This document shows positions 32,571 to 42,946 of a stretch of 64,000 nucleotides of DNA, one piece after another. Each line of letters begins with the position of its first letter. Position 1 is the first letter of the stretch. The translations under genes and the position numbers were made by a program. The stretch spans positions 5,146,001-5,210,000 of the forward strand of contig CAVNZM010000005.1 in NCBI GenBank assembly GCA_963693365.1, given 5' to 3'. Source of the DNA: Amoebidium appalachense. Lineage: Eukaryota; Ichthyosporea. Below the pieces are notes generated by a model. That model was not told the DNA's origin, made no database searches, and saw only the letters and a program-made list of their open reading frames with translations.

Positions 32571-33589
32571 GGGCCTGTTTGGCAACGCGGGTTAGTGTAA
32601 TCTGGATTTCGGGGGATATCTGGATATCAAAATCGAGATCCAGATTATGCTGCAGAATCCGGATCTCAGCCGAAACCTGGGTTAAGCCGGGTAGATAACC
32701 CATGGATGCCAAACAGCCCACGTACGATTTCGGGTTAGATTTGCTCTGCAGCTGTCACGCTGTTCATCACCGGTCGGTGACTTGCAATTGCAGACCCGCT
32801 ACACATATACACCATAGTGATAAGCACGACCGGCCATTCCATTCCATTGAGCCTTTTTAAGGCTCTTGCCTCCCGAATCAAGTTTCCTGAGTGAGAGGCT
32901 AAGAAAATCGTCTACAACGAACTTGCTTTGAAATTCTTCTCGCGTAAATCTCATACGTGTCTTTTCAACCGCCTCAGTCGACGGTTTGGCTGACTGTGGG
33001 GGACTGTCACTCTGTGATTCGATGTTGAGGTTTGCAGGCATCTTGTCGGTTCAAACAAGATTATCTACAAGTGTACTGTGCTACTGGAAGACTCGGGCTG
33101 GACGGCCGCAGAGGGTAGGAAAAGAATGAGAAGTGAGGTGCGTGTCTGTTTTTATAACGTTCCCCACGTGCAAGTCCGTGCGTTGGTGCAGGTGTCGCAG
33201 TTCAAGGCACAGCTGTCGCAGCCCACTCAGTATCCACATGCTGCCAGCAACGGAAGTTTGGTTTGGCGCCCTTTCAACAATCCTTTTTTGGCCACTTCAA
33301 ACTATCGACGATTGGTGCAAAAGGACACCATATATAGTTCCATAAAATGAACATTCATTGGGTCGGACATTCAGGACCTGAAAGGATTTCGCGCTAATCC
33401 ACCTCCCGAGGTGGATTAGTGGAATCCAGATTACGGCCATGTCCGAGGGGTTTGAAACCCAGATTTACGTGACCGGATCTGGCCGTCTGTTTGGCAGCGG
33501 CTGGATTTTGAGATTTGGATTTAGCGCTAAACCCAAAATCGCCCGTAATCCGGATTTAGGACCCTAAACCCGGGTTGCCAAACAGGCCC
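32571..33589. mobile_element. PIF/Harbinger-like non-autonomous transposon
   Basis: Ends GGGCCTGTTTGGCAAC, exact for 16 bases in inverted orientation, flanked by TAA on both sides (32568-32570 and 33590-33592). A TAA/TTA duplication and a GGGCCTGTTTGG-type end are usual for PIF/Harbinger elements. Subterminal AATCCGGATT/ATCCAGATT motifs recur. A perfect 12-bp-arm palindrome lies at 33394-33419. There is no transposase. A minus-strand frame at 32799-33041 starts MPANLNIESQSDSPP (80 aa, FTREEFQSKFVVDDFL inside); its origin is unknown and it could be a captured exon. Confidence 0.75.
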
Positions 33590-33592
33590 TAA

Positions 33593-34139
33593 GGGCCCCT
33601 AAGCAGCCAGTTTAACTCAACATAAGACGAATCGGATGTCTTCAGGTCGCATCCCACCAGTATGCACACCTTAAGCCACAGATTTATTGAACATTTTCCG
33701 ACTGGACAAACGAGAAAGGAGCATTTACTGCCCATATCGTCAATGTGGGCTGCAGTGGCCAGCACTGCCTCACTCCATTCCTTCTTTGCCCCACAACGTC
33801 ACAGATAATTCAATCTTGAAAAGCAGTACAGTTTAATAAAAAATTAAAAGAAACTAGTATTTCACACCTATGATAGCCACATGGCAATATAATAGTTGGA
33901 TCAGAAATCACGACATCGGAACAATTCTTTCTTGTGTCCCCCCCCCCCCCCCTCCCCCTCTCCCCCCCCCCCCCCCCCCCCCCCCCCACCATTCACACAC
34001 ATAGGAAAAACAAAACAAAAAAAAAAAAGAAAAGAAAAAAGAAAAAAGCACCATGGTCTTCAAGGTTCTAACTACTGTTGCAGCCAAATGGCGGTATATT
34101 CTAGGTGAGACAAATATGTGCAAAATAAGGAGAGCGAAT

Positions 34140-34173
<34 letters not shown>

Positions 34174-34379
34174 TACCCGCATGGGGAGGGGGCAAAAAAA
34201 AAAAAAAAAAGGCCCAACCCCTACAGTAGCACCAATCAGCAGTTATATCACAGAGACAATATCTACGCAGCAAAGCCCCTCTCATACGTGGTATTCACAC
34301 ATTCCTTCCTTCGTCGATTTAACCCACCCAGCACCACCAGCACTAACAGTGCTTCTCTCTCTATGCATCCCCAAACTAT
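33593..34379. other. Spacer 3' of the TUSC2-like gene
   Basis: No gene recognised. C-runs at 33938-33986 and 34141-34171, each followed closely by A-rich tracts (34010-34048, 34195-34210), the composite seen elsewhere after SINE-like copies. Confidence 0.45.
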
Positions 34380-34955
34380 TTACTTCTTCCTCCCTTTCTT
34401 TCCCGTCTTTTTTACCAAAACGGGTTTTTCTTCCTTCGCCTTGGCATCACCGGACGCGGAACTCTCACCTTTCGCCGCGCTCTTGCTCGCATGATTTTTA
34501 CTCAATCGGCTACTTGGTGTCGCGCTATTGGACGCATTGCGCGTGGGTGCCGGACTGGACGTGTTGCTATGGGTGGGTGGCTGTGTTTGCTGAGGTTCCG
34601 CAACCGCCTGAAAAATGCATTGGAAAATGGTCAAAAGAATAAACAAACCAGATGGCGCGTGCGTGCAAAAGCAATACTTAATCATGTGAGAGATCTCAAA
34701 GTTATGTCTATGGGTAGTGTCGATGAGGAGGAGGGAGGGAAGCGGGTGGGGAGAGGAAGGGGAGGTGGAGGGGGGAGGGGGGGGGGGGGGGGGGGGGGGG
34801 AGGGAGTACATCCCCCCCCCCCCCCCCCCAAAGCCTCGTCCCCCCACCACACCCCCCTCCTCCCCCTCCCCCCCACCTTCTTTTTGTGCGTCCTCCTACG
34901 TTTACCAGCATCACAATTACACCATGTACACATTCCCAACACGCTTACAACAAGG

Positions 34956-35024
<69 letters not shown>

Positions 35025-35122
35025 AACGCAGAGAGCAAATCGTGAGCAACAAGGGCCCATTATTCATAGATCCACTATAAACGTGATTCAAACCCTGCAA
35101 TAATATGTCCCTGCCCTGCCAG

Positions 35123-35172
<50 letters not shown>

Positions 35173-35181
35173 CAAACACAC

Positions 35182-35213
<32 letters not shown>

Positions 35214-37140
35214 GCAACGGTACACTCAGACCACATGCACACATGCACACACAACCCCCCTAAAGCCAAGCCCATGCCTTCCCTCCCCTCCCCTCCCCCC
35301 CTCTCTCCCCACCAGCCCAACAATATGAACCGTGGACAAAAAATGACCCCCCCCCCCCCCCAAAAAAAAAAAAAAAAAAAAAAAAAACCCGGACCAACAC
35401 ACACCTGCAAGACCAGTGGTACGGCCGGGTTTATAGTCGGGTGGGGCAGTGGCAGCATGCCTTGTTTCCTCAGCCCCCGTGTGATCCTCAATAGGCCCCC
35501 TGGGCCCTCTTCGTAGAACTCATCTGCTACGTCTCCATCTCGGTCGATGTAACTGGTGCTGTGAAGGGAGAGAGAGAGAGGGAAGGGTGGGTGGGTGGGT
35601 GGGTGGGGGAAGGGAAGGGGAGGGGGGAGGGAGGGGAGGGGGGGGGGGGGGGGGAGGGGGAGAGGGGGGAGACAGAGAGAGAGAGGGGGAGGGGGGGGGG
35701 GGGGGAGGGGGGGGGGAGGAGGGGGATGCATAGTGACGAGTGTGCATAATAAAGTAGAGCCATCCACACCCGCCGGGGGGGGGAGGGGGGAGGGGGGGAG
35801 GGGGGGGGGAGAGGGGGGGGGAGGGAGAGGTTATTGAGAGTCTGGATGCAAGTGTGAATGTTGTTATGCAAAGACATGGAACGCGAAAGTGTAGGGGTAG
35901 GGTGTGTGAGTGAGTGAGTGAGTGTGTGTGTATGTGTGCAGTTGTCATGCCGTATTTCAGCTTGCCTGCTTGTGTTTATCTCATTAATATTGTGGGCACA
36001 CCACAACCCTTAGGCGAAGAGTGTACCAACGTGCATACATCCAATCCCCCCCCCCCCCCCCCTCCCTCCCAAAAAAAAACAAAAAAAAAACAAACAAACA
36101 AACAAAAAAACCAAACACCTATCATTGCGTGCTTACATATATGTTGTATGAATACGTTGAAGGTGGGTGAAAGGTTGCACGAGAAAAGCCGGGAGAAGAG
36201 GCCGGAGAAGAAGAAAGTGTAGATAAAAGTAACATAAGCAGATCCCATTCTGACGGGGGGGCCAAGTCACCCACAGTACCCATGTTTTCGAGAGAAGGGG
36301 CGATGGAGGAGAGGGAGGGGAGGGGTGGTGGTGGTGGTGGAGGTGGAGGTGGGGGAGGTTTAAACGCGTGGCAGAGCACAAATACACGTTCACCAGAGAC
36401 AGCACATCCCCAGGAAAGGGCGAGGGGGGGAGGGAAGGGGGGGAGGGGGGGGGGGGAAGCTTGGGTTCAAGCGTATGAAGTACATGGGGAGGGGGGGGGG
36501 GGGGGGGGGGGGGGGGGAGGGGGGGGAGAAGGGGAGGGGAGGATAAAGAAACGGACAGGAACATTCAGATAGCAATTAACAAAGTATCAAGAAAAGGGCG
36601 CCCCGTGGTATGTCAAGGATGCAAAACGGAGGGCCCCAGTTCGTGGGGGACGAGAGAAGGAAATAGGGGGAGGGGGGGAGGGGGGTTTTTGAGGGGGTTG
36701 GTAGAGAAGGGGCAGGGGGGAGGGGTGGGGGGAGGGGAGGGGGGAGGACGGGGAAAGGGGCAGAGAGAGAGAGAAAGGAGGGAACGGGGAGAAGCAAGAG
36801 GGGGAGGGAGGGAGGGAGGTGGGGGGGGGGGGGGGGGGAGGAGAGAGAGAGAGAGATAGAGAGAAAGGAGGAGGGAGAGTGAGTCAGAGGTAGAGGGAGG
36901 GAGAGAGAGAGAGAGGGGGGGGGGGGGGAGGGGGGGGGGATGTGGAAAAAGGAGGAGGGAACGGGAAGAAGATGGAGCAGGTGGGGGAAGGAGGGAGGGG
37001 AGGAGAGAGAGATTGGGATGAGAGTGAAAGGGAACGAGAGAGGCAGAATGATAGAGAGATGAGGGAGGAGGAAGGGAAGAGGGGGGGGGGGAAAGAGAGA
37101 AGAAGAAGAAGAAGAAGAAGAAGAAGAAGAGAGAGAGAGA

Positions 37141-37192
<52 letters not shown>

Positions 37193-37223
37193 AGAGGGAG
37201 AGAGAGAGAGGGAGGGAGGGAGG

Positions 37224-37267
<44 letters not shown>

Positions 37268-37406
37268 AGAGAATGTGTGTGTGTGTGTGTGTTTGCGGGA
37301 GGAAGGGAGGGAGATCCACTGTTAGAGAGAGAACAAGAAGAGGGGAGGGGAAGAGTGGTTTAGGAACGCACACTGTGTGTGTGTGTGTGTGTGTGTGTGA
37401 GTGTGC

Positions 37407-37439
<33 letters not shown>

Positions 37440-37607
37440 TTTTGGGCGCCGGGGGGGGGGGGGGGGGGGGGGGAGGGGGGGGCGGCCAGGGGGATAGTCA
37501 GCTACCTTTCCCGGTGATACACCAGCTTATTGGCATATGGGGAAAAGCCGCTGTCAGCTTTCGGGGAATCGCTCGCGCTGTGTGTTCTGTCACTTGTATT
37601 CCTCTCT
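34380..37607 (-). CDS. TUSC2/FUS1-like protein, 5'-incomplete, three exons seen
   Basis: Minus-strand exons 37607-37506, 35558-35405 and 34607-34380 (stop TAA 34382-34380), joined in phase by GT donors and AG acceptors. The core reads YANKLVYHRE, then SYIDRDGDVADEFYEEGPGG, RITRGLRKQGMLPLPHPTIN and PAVPLVLQ. This follows the order of animal TUSC2: basic segment, Y-D-x-DGD-x-A-x-EFYEE, a basic LRR/LRK segment, then a hydrophobic end. TUSC2 is a small, usually myristoylated protein linked to mitochondrial calcium handling. Unlike TUSC2, which ends after the hydrophobic stretch, this protein adds 75 residues rich in Ser, Ala and Lys, ending KKTGKKGRKK. The first exon with the start (perhaps Met-Gly) was not found; a weak candidate, MGEAVAGLTLSFL near 37790, does not keep phase. 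Homology is from memory. Confidence 0.6.
34950..35230. repeat. (CA)n tracts and C-run in a TUSC2-like intron
   Basis: CA tract 34961-35022, C-run 35124-35158, then more CA to 35214. On the coding strand of the TUSC2-like gene this is (TG)n and G-run. Confidence 0.9.
35573..35835. repeat. Purine-rich G/GA tract
   Basis: GGGT, G-run and GA mixtures directly upstream (gene sense) of the exon at 35558-35405; on the coding strand it is a very long polypyrimidine tract in front of the acceptor. Confidence 0.85.
36230..36297 (-). repeat. SINE-like dispersed repeat, fragment on the minus strand
   Basis: Reverse complement reads GGGTGACTTGGCCCCCCC, GTCAGAATGGGATCTGCTTA TG, matching the core of the copies at 5165-5200 and 48499-48540. 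It lies in the intron of the TUSC2-like gene in gene sense. Confidence 0.5.
36284..37330. repeat. Kilobase purine-only (G/A) block
   Basis: Almost uninterrupted G/A sequence on the plus strand with G-runs, (GA)n (37142-37188, 37230-37266) and (GAA)n (37103-37130). It is an intron of the minus-strand TUSC2-like gene, so pyrimidine-only in its transcript. Confidence 0.9.
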
Positions 37608-38170
37608 CTGTGCAAAACAGACAGAACACGAGATCAGGCCCTTTCGTTAGAGTTGTGATATATGCACAAGGGTCTACTTACATAACATATACCTACAGTG
37701 CGTTAGGGAAAAGATGGCAAACATTGCCGGCAGAAATTGAAACAGCAGCATACCAGGAAAGATAGAGTTAAACCCGCCACCGCTTCTCCCATTTCAGTGT
37801 CTGGGCGCTGAACACAAGAGAGCCAAATTTCTCAAATGCGTCTCACCAATGAAGAGACTCAATCAAACGTGTCACATTGCCGATGTCGACATACCAGCTT
37901 CAGCCCAGCCTTTTTCAGGGCGACTACACGGTGTAATGGAAATTGTGCACGGAATGACGTCAGCAATGTGGCTCGCCACCACTGCTACAATGGGAGTACC
38001 GGTGGTTGCTTTAGGTGGTAACGAGCAATCAAGTGCTAATAACGATATAGTCAAGCGTGCGACTGCTGTCGTGGGCATAACCCTGGAGTGCTTTGAGAGG
38101 ATACCGTAGGCACGTGCACTCACTCATACGTTTTTAGGTACTACCACCCAAATTTCCATTATTGGCGTGT

Positions 38171-38213
<43 letters not shown>

Positions 38214-39438
38214 ATGCACACGTGTATGTACATATATGTGTCGTGTATATGCGTGTGTTTGCGTAAACACACCCACATCTGTTTCGTTATACGTGCTTGC
38301 ATTTGTGGGGCCCACGGTGATGCACATGTGCATATCACATGCTTCTGTGTGCCTCTTTCGTGTGACAACTATAAATACGTATGCCATGCACGTATACAGA
38401 TATCTCATGCATCCACACACACTCATGGGTATATATTCTTCTCGCAGCAAGGGGGAGGAAGCACCGAAGGGGTGACAGAGGTGGGGGGTAAAAGGGTGAA
38501 AGGAGCCCGGGAAAAGAGGGAAAGGTGGTTTAAGATTCGTAGCAGGGAGTAAGAAGTACACATTCACGAGAGAAAGGAGGGGAGTGGGGAAGGACGGGAG
38601 TCGGGGGGAGGGGGGAGGGGGGGGGGAAGCTGGGGAGGGAGGGAGGAATGAACGAAGGGAGGGAGGGAGGGGAGGGCCGGGCCAGGAGAATTGTGTGTGT
38701 GTGTGTGTGTGTGTGTGTGCCGGAAGAGAGAAAGAGAAAAAAATCGTGCGTCTGGAGTCAGTTTTGCCACAGGGAGGAGGGGAAAAAAAAAAACCACGGA
38801 AGAAGCCACAAGCTTGCCAAGAAATAAAACGAAAAGTCGAAGAGGAAACCTTAGAAAAGGGGCAAGATCATGCTTTCTGAGCTGTGCGAACGGCATATAT
38901 ATGTGCAACAGCGGACTGTGCGCGTGTGCGTGTGCGTGTGTGGTGTGTGTGTGTGTGCGTGTGTGCGTGTGCGTGTGTGTGTGTGTGTATGTGTGTGCGT
39001 GTGCGCGCGGGCATATACAAGGACGGACAACTGTATCCTTGATCCGTGGATACTTCTCTGTGTGAGGGAGGACTAAGGTGAGGCGAAGGGTAAAAGCTAC
39101 ACATGGACACAAAACTTAGATCCTAGCACCATCACAGGCCAATCAAATAGCCGCAGCTTTCGAAAAATCTGCGGCACACAGCAGGGCGAGCAAGCACCGA
39201 AAGAAAGGCACCCACAAGACAGCCCGGGGTGGTTAGAGAGTGACGAACACAAGCTGAGGGGAGGAGGGGGAGAAGTACCTTGTACCTACCCCCTCTCCCC
39301 CTCCCCCCCCCAACCCCCATCTTTCCTCTCCGTAAGTCCACAAGCACACACACACACACACACACACACGCAGGCAGGCACACACACGCACATACACACA
39401 CACTCATGTCTTAACAACACAAGCAAGAAGCTTAAAGT
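37608..39438. other. Region 5' of the TUSC2-like gene
   Basis: Should hold the missing first exon. An open frame at 37849-38109 (+, 86 aa, MKRLNQTCHIADVDI) and its minus-strand shadow have normal base composition but no recognised motif. TG tract 38173-38213, GA/G-rich 38585-38690, short TG 38694-38718, TG/CG 38917-39005. Confidence 0.35.
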
Positions 39439-39747
39439 TTACCTTGATGGTATATAAGTCGAAGACTCACTCTCTCCCGTCCAGAACTTCTTCAACCCGC
39501 CTACAGCCTTACTAAACCACGACATCTCTACTAATGTCTTAACAAAATGCCAAGAAGCATCAAGCGAGCTCAAAGGCTTCGTTTCCCCTCTTTGCTTGGC
39601 TACACGGCGCGCGTACCAGCGAACAAAACCATACACCAGAACTAGCAAAACAGCGCCGATGATTAGGTGCTCGGTGGCAAGCGAGTCTGCTAATGCCCCC
39701 TTTGCCTCCCGAGCACTCGGGCGGAGACCCCCTCTTCTCTTTGACAT
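39439..39747 (-). CDS. Small single-pass membrane protein, unknown
   Basis: 102 residues from an ATG at 39747. A basic N-terminus (MSKRRGGLRPSAREAKG) is followed by one hydrophobic helix, LIIGAVLLVLVYGFV (about residues 28-42), then a basic RWYARRVAKQRG that suggests the C-terminus faces the cytosol, then an amphipathic tail with WFSKAVGGLKKFW. The shape fits an ER or mitochondrial anchored adaptor; no family is recognised. The end, CCATCAAG followed by GTAAAC, also looks like a splice donor, so this may be a first exon with the stop lying in an intron. Neighbours give no functional clue. Confidence 0.5.
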   Translation of the reverse strand: MSKRRGGLRPSAREAKGALADSLATEHLIIGAVLLVLVYGFVRWYARRVAKQRGETKPLSSLDASWHFVKTLVEMSWFSKAVGGLKKFWTGESESSTYIPSR

Positions 39748-40100
39748 CCGTGCGTGCCAAAGAGCACAAAGGAAGCACAGTGCGTGTGGAACTAAGAACT
39801 GTGTCTACTTTTTAAAGGGTGCATTGGTAGGGGTGAATTAATGGTATATCCTTGCTTCAGAAAGCCTGAGAAGTGCCAAAACTATAGCTATGCCTCGTGC
39901 TTTTGCTGATTCATATGAATTACTGGCCTAAAAGCTTGGGAAAGCACATCTGTTTTATTCTTCAACCAGACATGCTATTGCTATAAACACTCGACCTTGC
40001 ATGTGAACTCTTGCCTCTAGCAAGCGGGCTCCAGCACTCTTAGTCGTGTATACCCCACAAGTCAATTTACTTTATAATCAATATCCATGCACGTTTTGAA

Positions 40101-40128
40101 TGACGTCACATATTGGACTACTATAAAG
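40101..40128 (+). promoter_or_regulatory. Promoter-like cluster (CRE, CCAAT, TATA)
   Basis: TGACGTCA (40101-40108), ATTGG (40112-40116) and TATAAAG (40122-40128) in 28 bases. TGACGTCA is the classic bZIP site. Orientation of TATAAAG points to the plus strand, towards the weak exon candidate near 40.3-40.6 kb; it could also serve the minus-strand gene at 39747. Confidence 0.5.
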
Positions 40129-40303
40129 GGCCGACTGTAGCGACTGCTTAGCGACTGCCAACACGTCAAAAAAACTTGTGTACGGCCCAAGGCACTCGTT
40201 GTATCTAGGAGGCCTTGGTACGGCCTCAAATCGCGGTGGCATCGGATGCTTTTTCCGCTTACTTAAAGCACTTGACACAATTTCTGTACCAGATTACGGT
40301 TTC

Positions 40304-40642
40304 ATGATGTTCCCCCCGCCCCCCCCCCTCCCCCCCCCCCCCCCCCGTCCCCCTCTCCCTCCCTCCCTCCCTCCCTCCCTCCCTCCCTCCCTCCCTCCCT
40401 CCCTCCCTCAATCCCTTCCTCCCTCCGAGGCTCCCCACCTCCCCCCGGCGGAATTCCTTTCCACCCTTACCCATCATGTGTTATTAGCCCCATCCAACCT
40501 CGGTCCCACCCAGACACCCACAAAATTTGTTTACCCCAAAAGACTCAGTGGCTCCGAATCGGCCGCCTTAGATCAAGTGGAAAATTTGCATGCTATGATG
40601 GTCCAGAGGTACGTAAAAATTGGCATGGCAAAAGATTACTGA
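40304..40642 (+). CDS. Weak coding candidate downstream of the promoter-like site
   Basis: ATG at 40304 opens a frame through Pro/Ser-rich translation of a CCCT tract, then a more normal segment, NLGPTQTPTKFVYPKRLSGS, then QVENLHAMMVQRYVKIG, stop at 40642. AG before 40490 and GTACGT at 40609 would fit an internal exon 40491-40608. No family is recognised; the repeat part argues against a single long exon. Confidence 0.2.
   Translation: MMFPPPPPLPPPPPRPPLPPSLPPSLPPSLPPSLPQSLPPSEAPHLPPAEFLSTLTHHVLLAPSNLGPTQTPTKFVYPKRLSGSESAALDQVENLHAMMVQRYVKIGMAKDY
40317..40412. repeat. C-run and (CCCT)n tract
   Basis: C-run followed by about a dozen perfect CCCT/CTCC tetranucleotides. Confidence 0.9.
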
Positions 40643-41262
40643 ATTATGTACGAAGCAGGTGTCATGACGCTTCACATGTTATTATTGAACAGGTATCACA
40701 TTTGCCCATGTATGTGTGAGGCTGGCTGGATCTGCCAGTATTGGCAACACCAGTAACACAAACTAGACTGCAATGGAGAATGTACTTACATTTCGAAAGA
40801 CATGGTTGTGTGTGACGGTGCGTTGCGTCTGTCATGGTGCGCGCTTGCAAGCGCTTACAAATGTGAGGTGTATTTTTGTACGTGTCACAATTCTAAGCTA
40901 GACGTCGCACTGGCGACCTAGACGCACACTGGGGCGACGGTGATATATGCTCTTCGTTTGCTATTTAAATTTGTTTCGTTATCCCATCTTGGCCTAGCTA
41001 TAAGTCGAGCAAGGAAACTGCAAATTTAGCGCCTACAATCAGCTGTGATAGTTAGGTAGGCAGAGCTCACGACTACATGCACCAGTGCATATGCTGTTTG
41101 GAGACTTATTTACTAGCTATTGATCATGCTGGTTTTGTTGATCATCCTGGTTTTTGTGGCCTGCCCCTTGCAGCTATGCATGCGGCAATCTCCAGTCTTT
41201 TCTAGTAAGGTGGCATAGCTGAATGGTTGAGTTCCCACATGGCGCAGCCACGCTGTTTTTAG

Positions 41263-41344
41263 CTCAAAGAAAATGCTCCGCTAAGACTGCCATGCAATAG
41301 GCACTCAAAGAAAATGCTCCGCTAAGACTGCCATGCAATAGGCA
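41263..41344. repeat. 41-bp tandem duplication
   Basis: CTCAAAGAAAATGCTCCGCT and the following 21 bases occur at 41263 and again at 41304 without visible change: a recent duplication. Confidence 0.95.
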
Positions 41345-42169
41345 ATGTTCTCAACTACACTGCCACGTCCCACAACTTCTACCACCTGCACTATGTAGTG
41401 CTATATTTATAGGACCCGGTGACCAGAAAGAGGCGACTTGATCGTGGAACCCTTCCACCACACTCACAGCTGCAGTTCCAAAAACTAAGGGGTGACTAGT
41501 ACTACTGCATTTCGTTTTTTCTTTTCTTTTTTTTGTGATACAACTGTGCCTTTGGTTTGTTTTGCGACACTTCCTGGATGTGCACCACCGTCATCCGGAT
41601 CTACTTTAGTCGTTAGTACTGTTTACACATCACAACCACCACTATCTCTGGCAGATCCTCCTCACACGTACCTGTTCGGTGCTGCAGACTCAGAAAGAAA
41701 ACAGCAAGCATTGGGGGTTTGTTCACATGCATGGTAACAGTGCCGTTGACACAATCCAGGTATGTTTTCACAGACCCAAAAGCTGTGCACAGACGGGTGA
41801 ATCCCTTTTCACATAAATTAATTAATTTGCTTGTGGCACGAGGTACCAATGCATAAACTGCTTTATTTGCAGAAAAGGTTTAAACTTACTACAGGTTCGA
41901 ATTTTGACATTCCTAACCTTACAGCTGCGCCTAAAACGCCAGCGGCTATCCATACAATTCAGTTGCTCGTAGCCAGTTAAATCTAGGTATAACTACGTCG
42001 TTCCTGCGTTCTTTACACACAACTAGTTGCATAAGCTTGATCTAAGATTTCATAATATCAAGGCACTGTCAGGCCTTTCATGAACGGGAAACTGGATTAA
42101 AAACAGTAGTTATGTACTGCTTGTTCATTCTTGTTTGTTTGTTCATAGTACTACTTTCATTCGACTGAT

Positions 42170-42946
42170 CTAAAGCTTTCTACGTTTAGCATTCTGCTGC
42201 TGTTCCATTTTCTCTCGGAGAGCCAACATACGCTTGCGTGTATTCTCGTGTTCACACAGTTTCTGTTCGTCAACTGGCTCCTCCTCCATATCCTTGAGAA
42301 GGTTCACCGACGACTCGGGTCCAGGGAGCGTCTCTTGAGACGGATATGAATCCAGTTCTTCCTGCGTTTCATCGAGTCTACGTAAGCGTGCAGAGAGCGA
42401 AGACTCGGAGGACCCGGAAGAATCGCTTTCCTCACCATCATCTGTCAACGTACAGAAAACAGGATAACCGCCCAGGGGGCCAGCACGTAGCCGGGGAAGC
42501 ATGTGGAGCACATCCCCGTCTACAATATTGCATTCTTTCAAGGATTTGCTGCCGTCACGAAGCTCAGCACCGGTCTTCCTCACGACAAGTTGAAGACGGG
42601 AGGGGGGGACACCCGTGAACGAGCTCACAGTGAGAATCACAGATGAGATCTTGTCGGTATCGCGCACACGCACACGGCAAGCTATGCCCATACTAGATCT
42701 AATCCGTATGTGATAGCTGTTTTGTTGCGGCGTTTGTTGCACTACGCTGGGTCGTCGAACTAAAGTACGCGAAACCCTTTGAGAAAGAGCACTTGGGCGT
42801 GCAAAAACTGGGGTTGTGAGTGGCCTTGGTGCAGCCACAGTGGTCGCTTCTCCATTAGTATTTTCCTGTGCGGGCGTTGGCACAGCAGGCGAGGCAATAG
42901 CCTGGCTAGTTTCATCCCTCTCAAATTGCTTTAGGTTTTCAGCCAT
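42170..42946 (-). CDS. Ubiquitin-like domain protein
   Basis: 258 residues, single exon, ATG at 42946. The N-terminal 75 residues are polar, Pro/Ala/Thr-rich and probably disordered. Residues about 77-155 look like a ubiquitin-like fold: YHIRIRSSMGIACRVRV (two strands), then KISSVILTVSSFTGVPPSRL QLV (helix and strand), GAELRDGSKSLKECNI and VDGDVLHMLPRLRAGPLGG. The phrase L-x-x-C-x-I-x-D-G-D-x-L-H-x-L-x-R-L-R-x-G is typical of integral, non-conjugated UBL domains. An acidic Ser-rich stretch (DDGEESDSSGSSESS) and a C-terminal coiled-coil-like segment ending QQNAKRRKL, a likely nuclear signal, follow. The domain is clear; the specific family (midnolin-like or other) is not determined. Confidence 0.75.
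   Translation of the reverse strand: MAENLKQFERDETSQAIASPAVPTPAQENTNGEATTVAAPRPLTTPVFARPSALSQRVSRTLVRRPSVVQQTPQQNSYHIRIRSSMGIACRVRVRDTDKISSVILTVSSFTGVPPSRLQLVVRKTGAELRDGSKSLKECNIVDGDVLHMLPRLRAGPLGGYPVFCTLTDDGEESDSSGSSESSLSARLRRLDETQEELDSYPSQETLPGPESSVNLLKDMEEEPVDEQKLCEHENTRKRMLALREKMEQQQNAKRRKL

Larger units (their letters stand above)
39748..42169. other. Spacer with promoter-like site and a poor exon candidate
   Basis: Mostly unique sequence with no recognised gene. It includes the promoter-like cluster at 40101-40128, the CCCT tract at 40317-40430, a 41-bp tandem repeat at 41263-41344 and a TATA-like TATATTTATAGG at 41402. Short frames at 41492-41737 (+) and 41613-41849 (-) show no motif. 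Confidence 0.4.

Noticed and set aside
37849-38109. 86-residue plus-strand frame MKRLNQTCHIADVDI
   Set aside because: Normal composition but no recognised motif, no clear splice context and an equally long frame on the other strand. Noted only in the spacer entry.
41205-41245. tRNA-like stretch GGCATAGCTGAATGGTTGAG
   Set aside because: It resembles a tRNA A box, but no B box or cloverleaf follows at a normal distance.
41890-41910. B-box-like GGTTCGAATTTTGA
   Set aside because: No A box upstream and no acceptor stem; a chance match.
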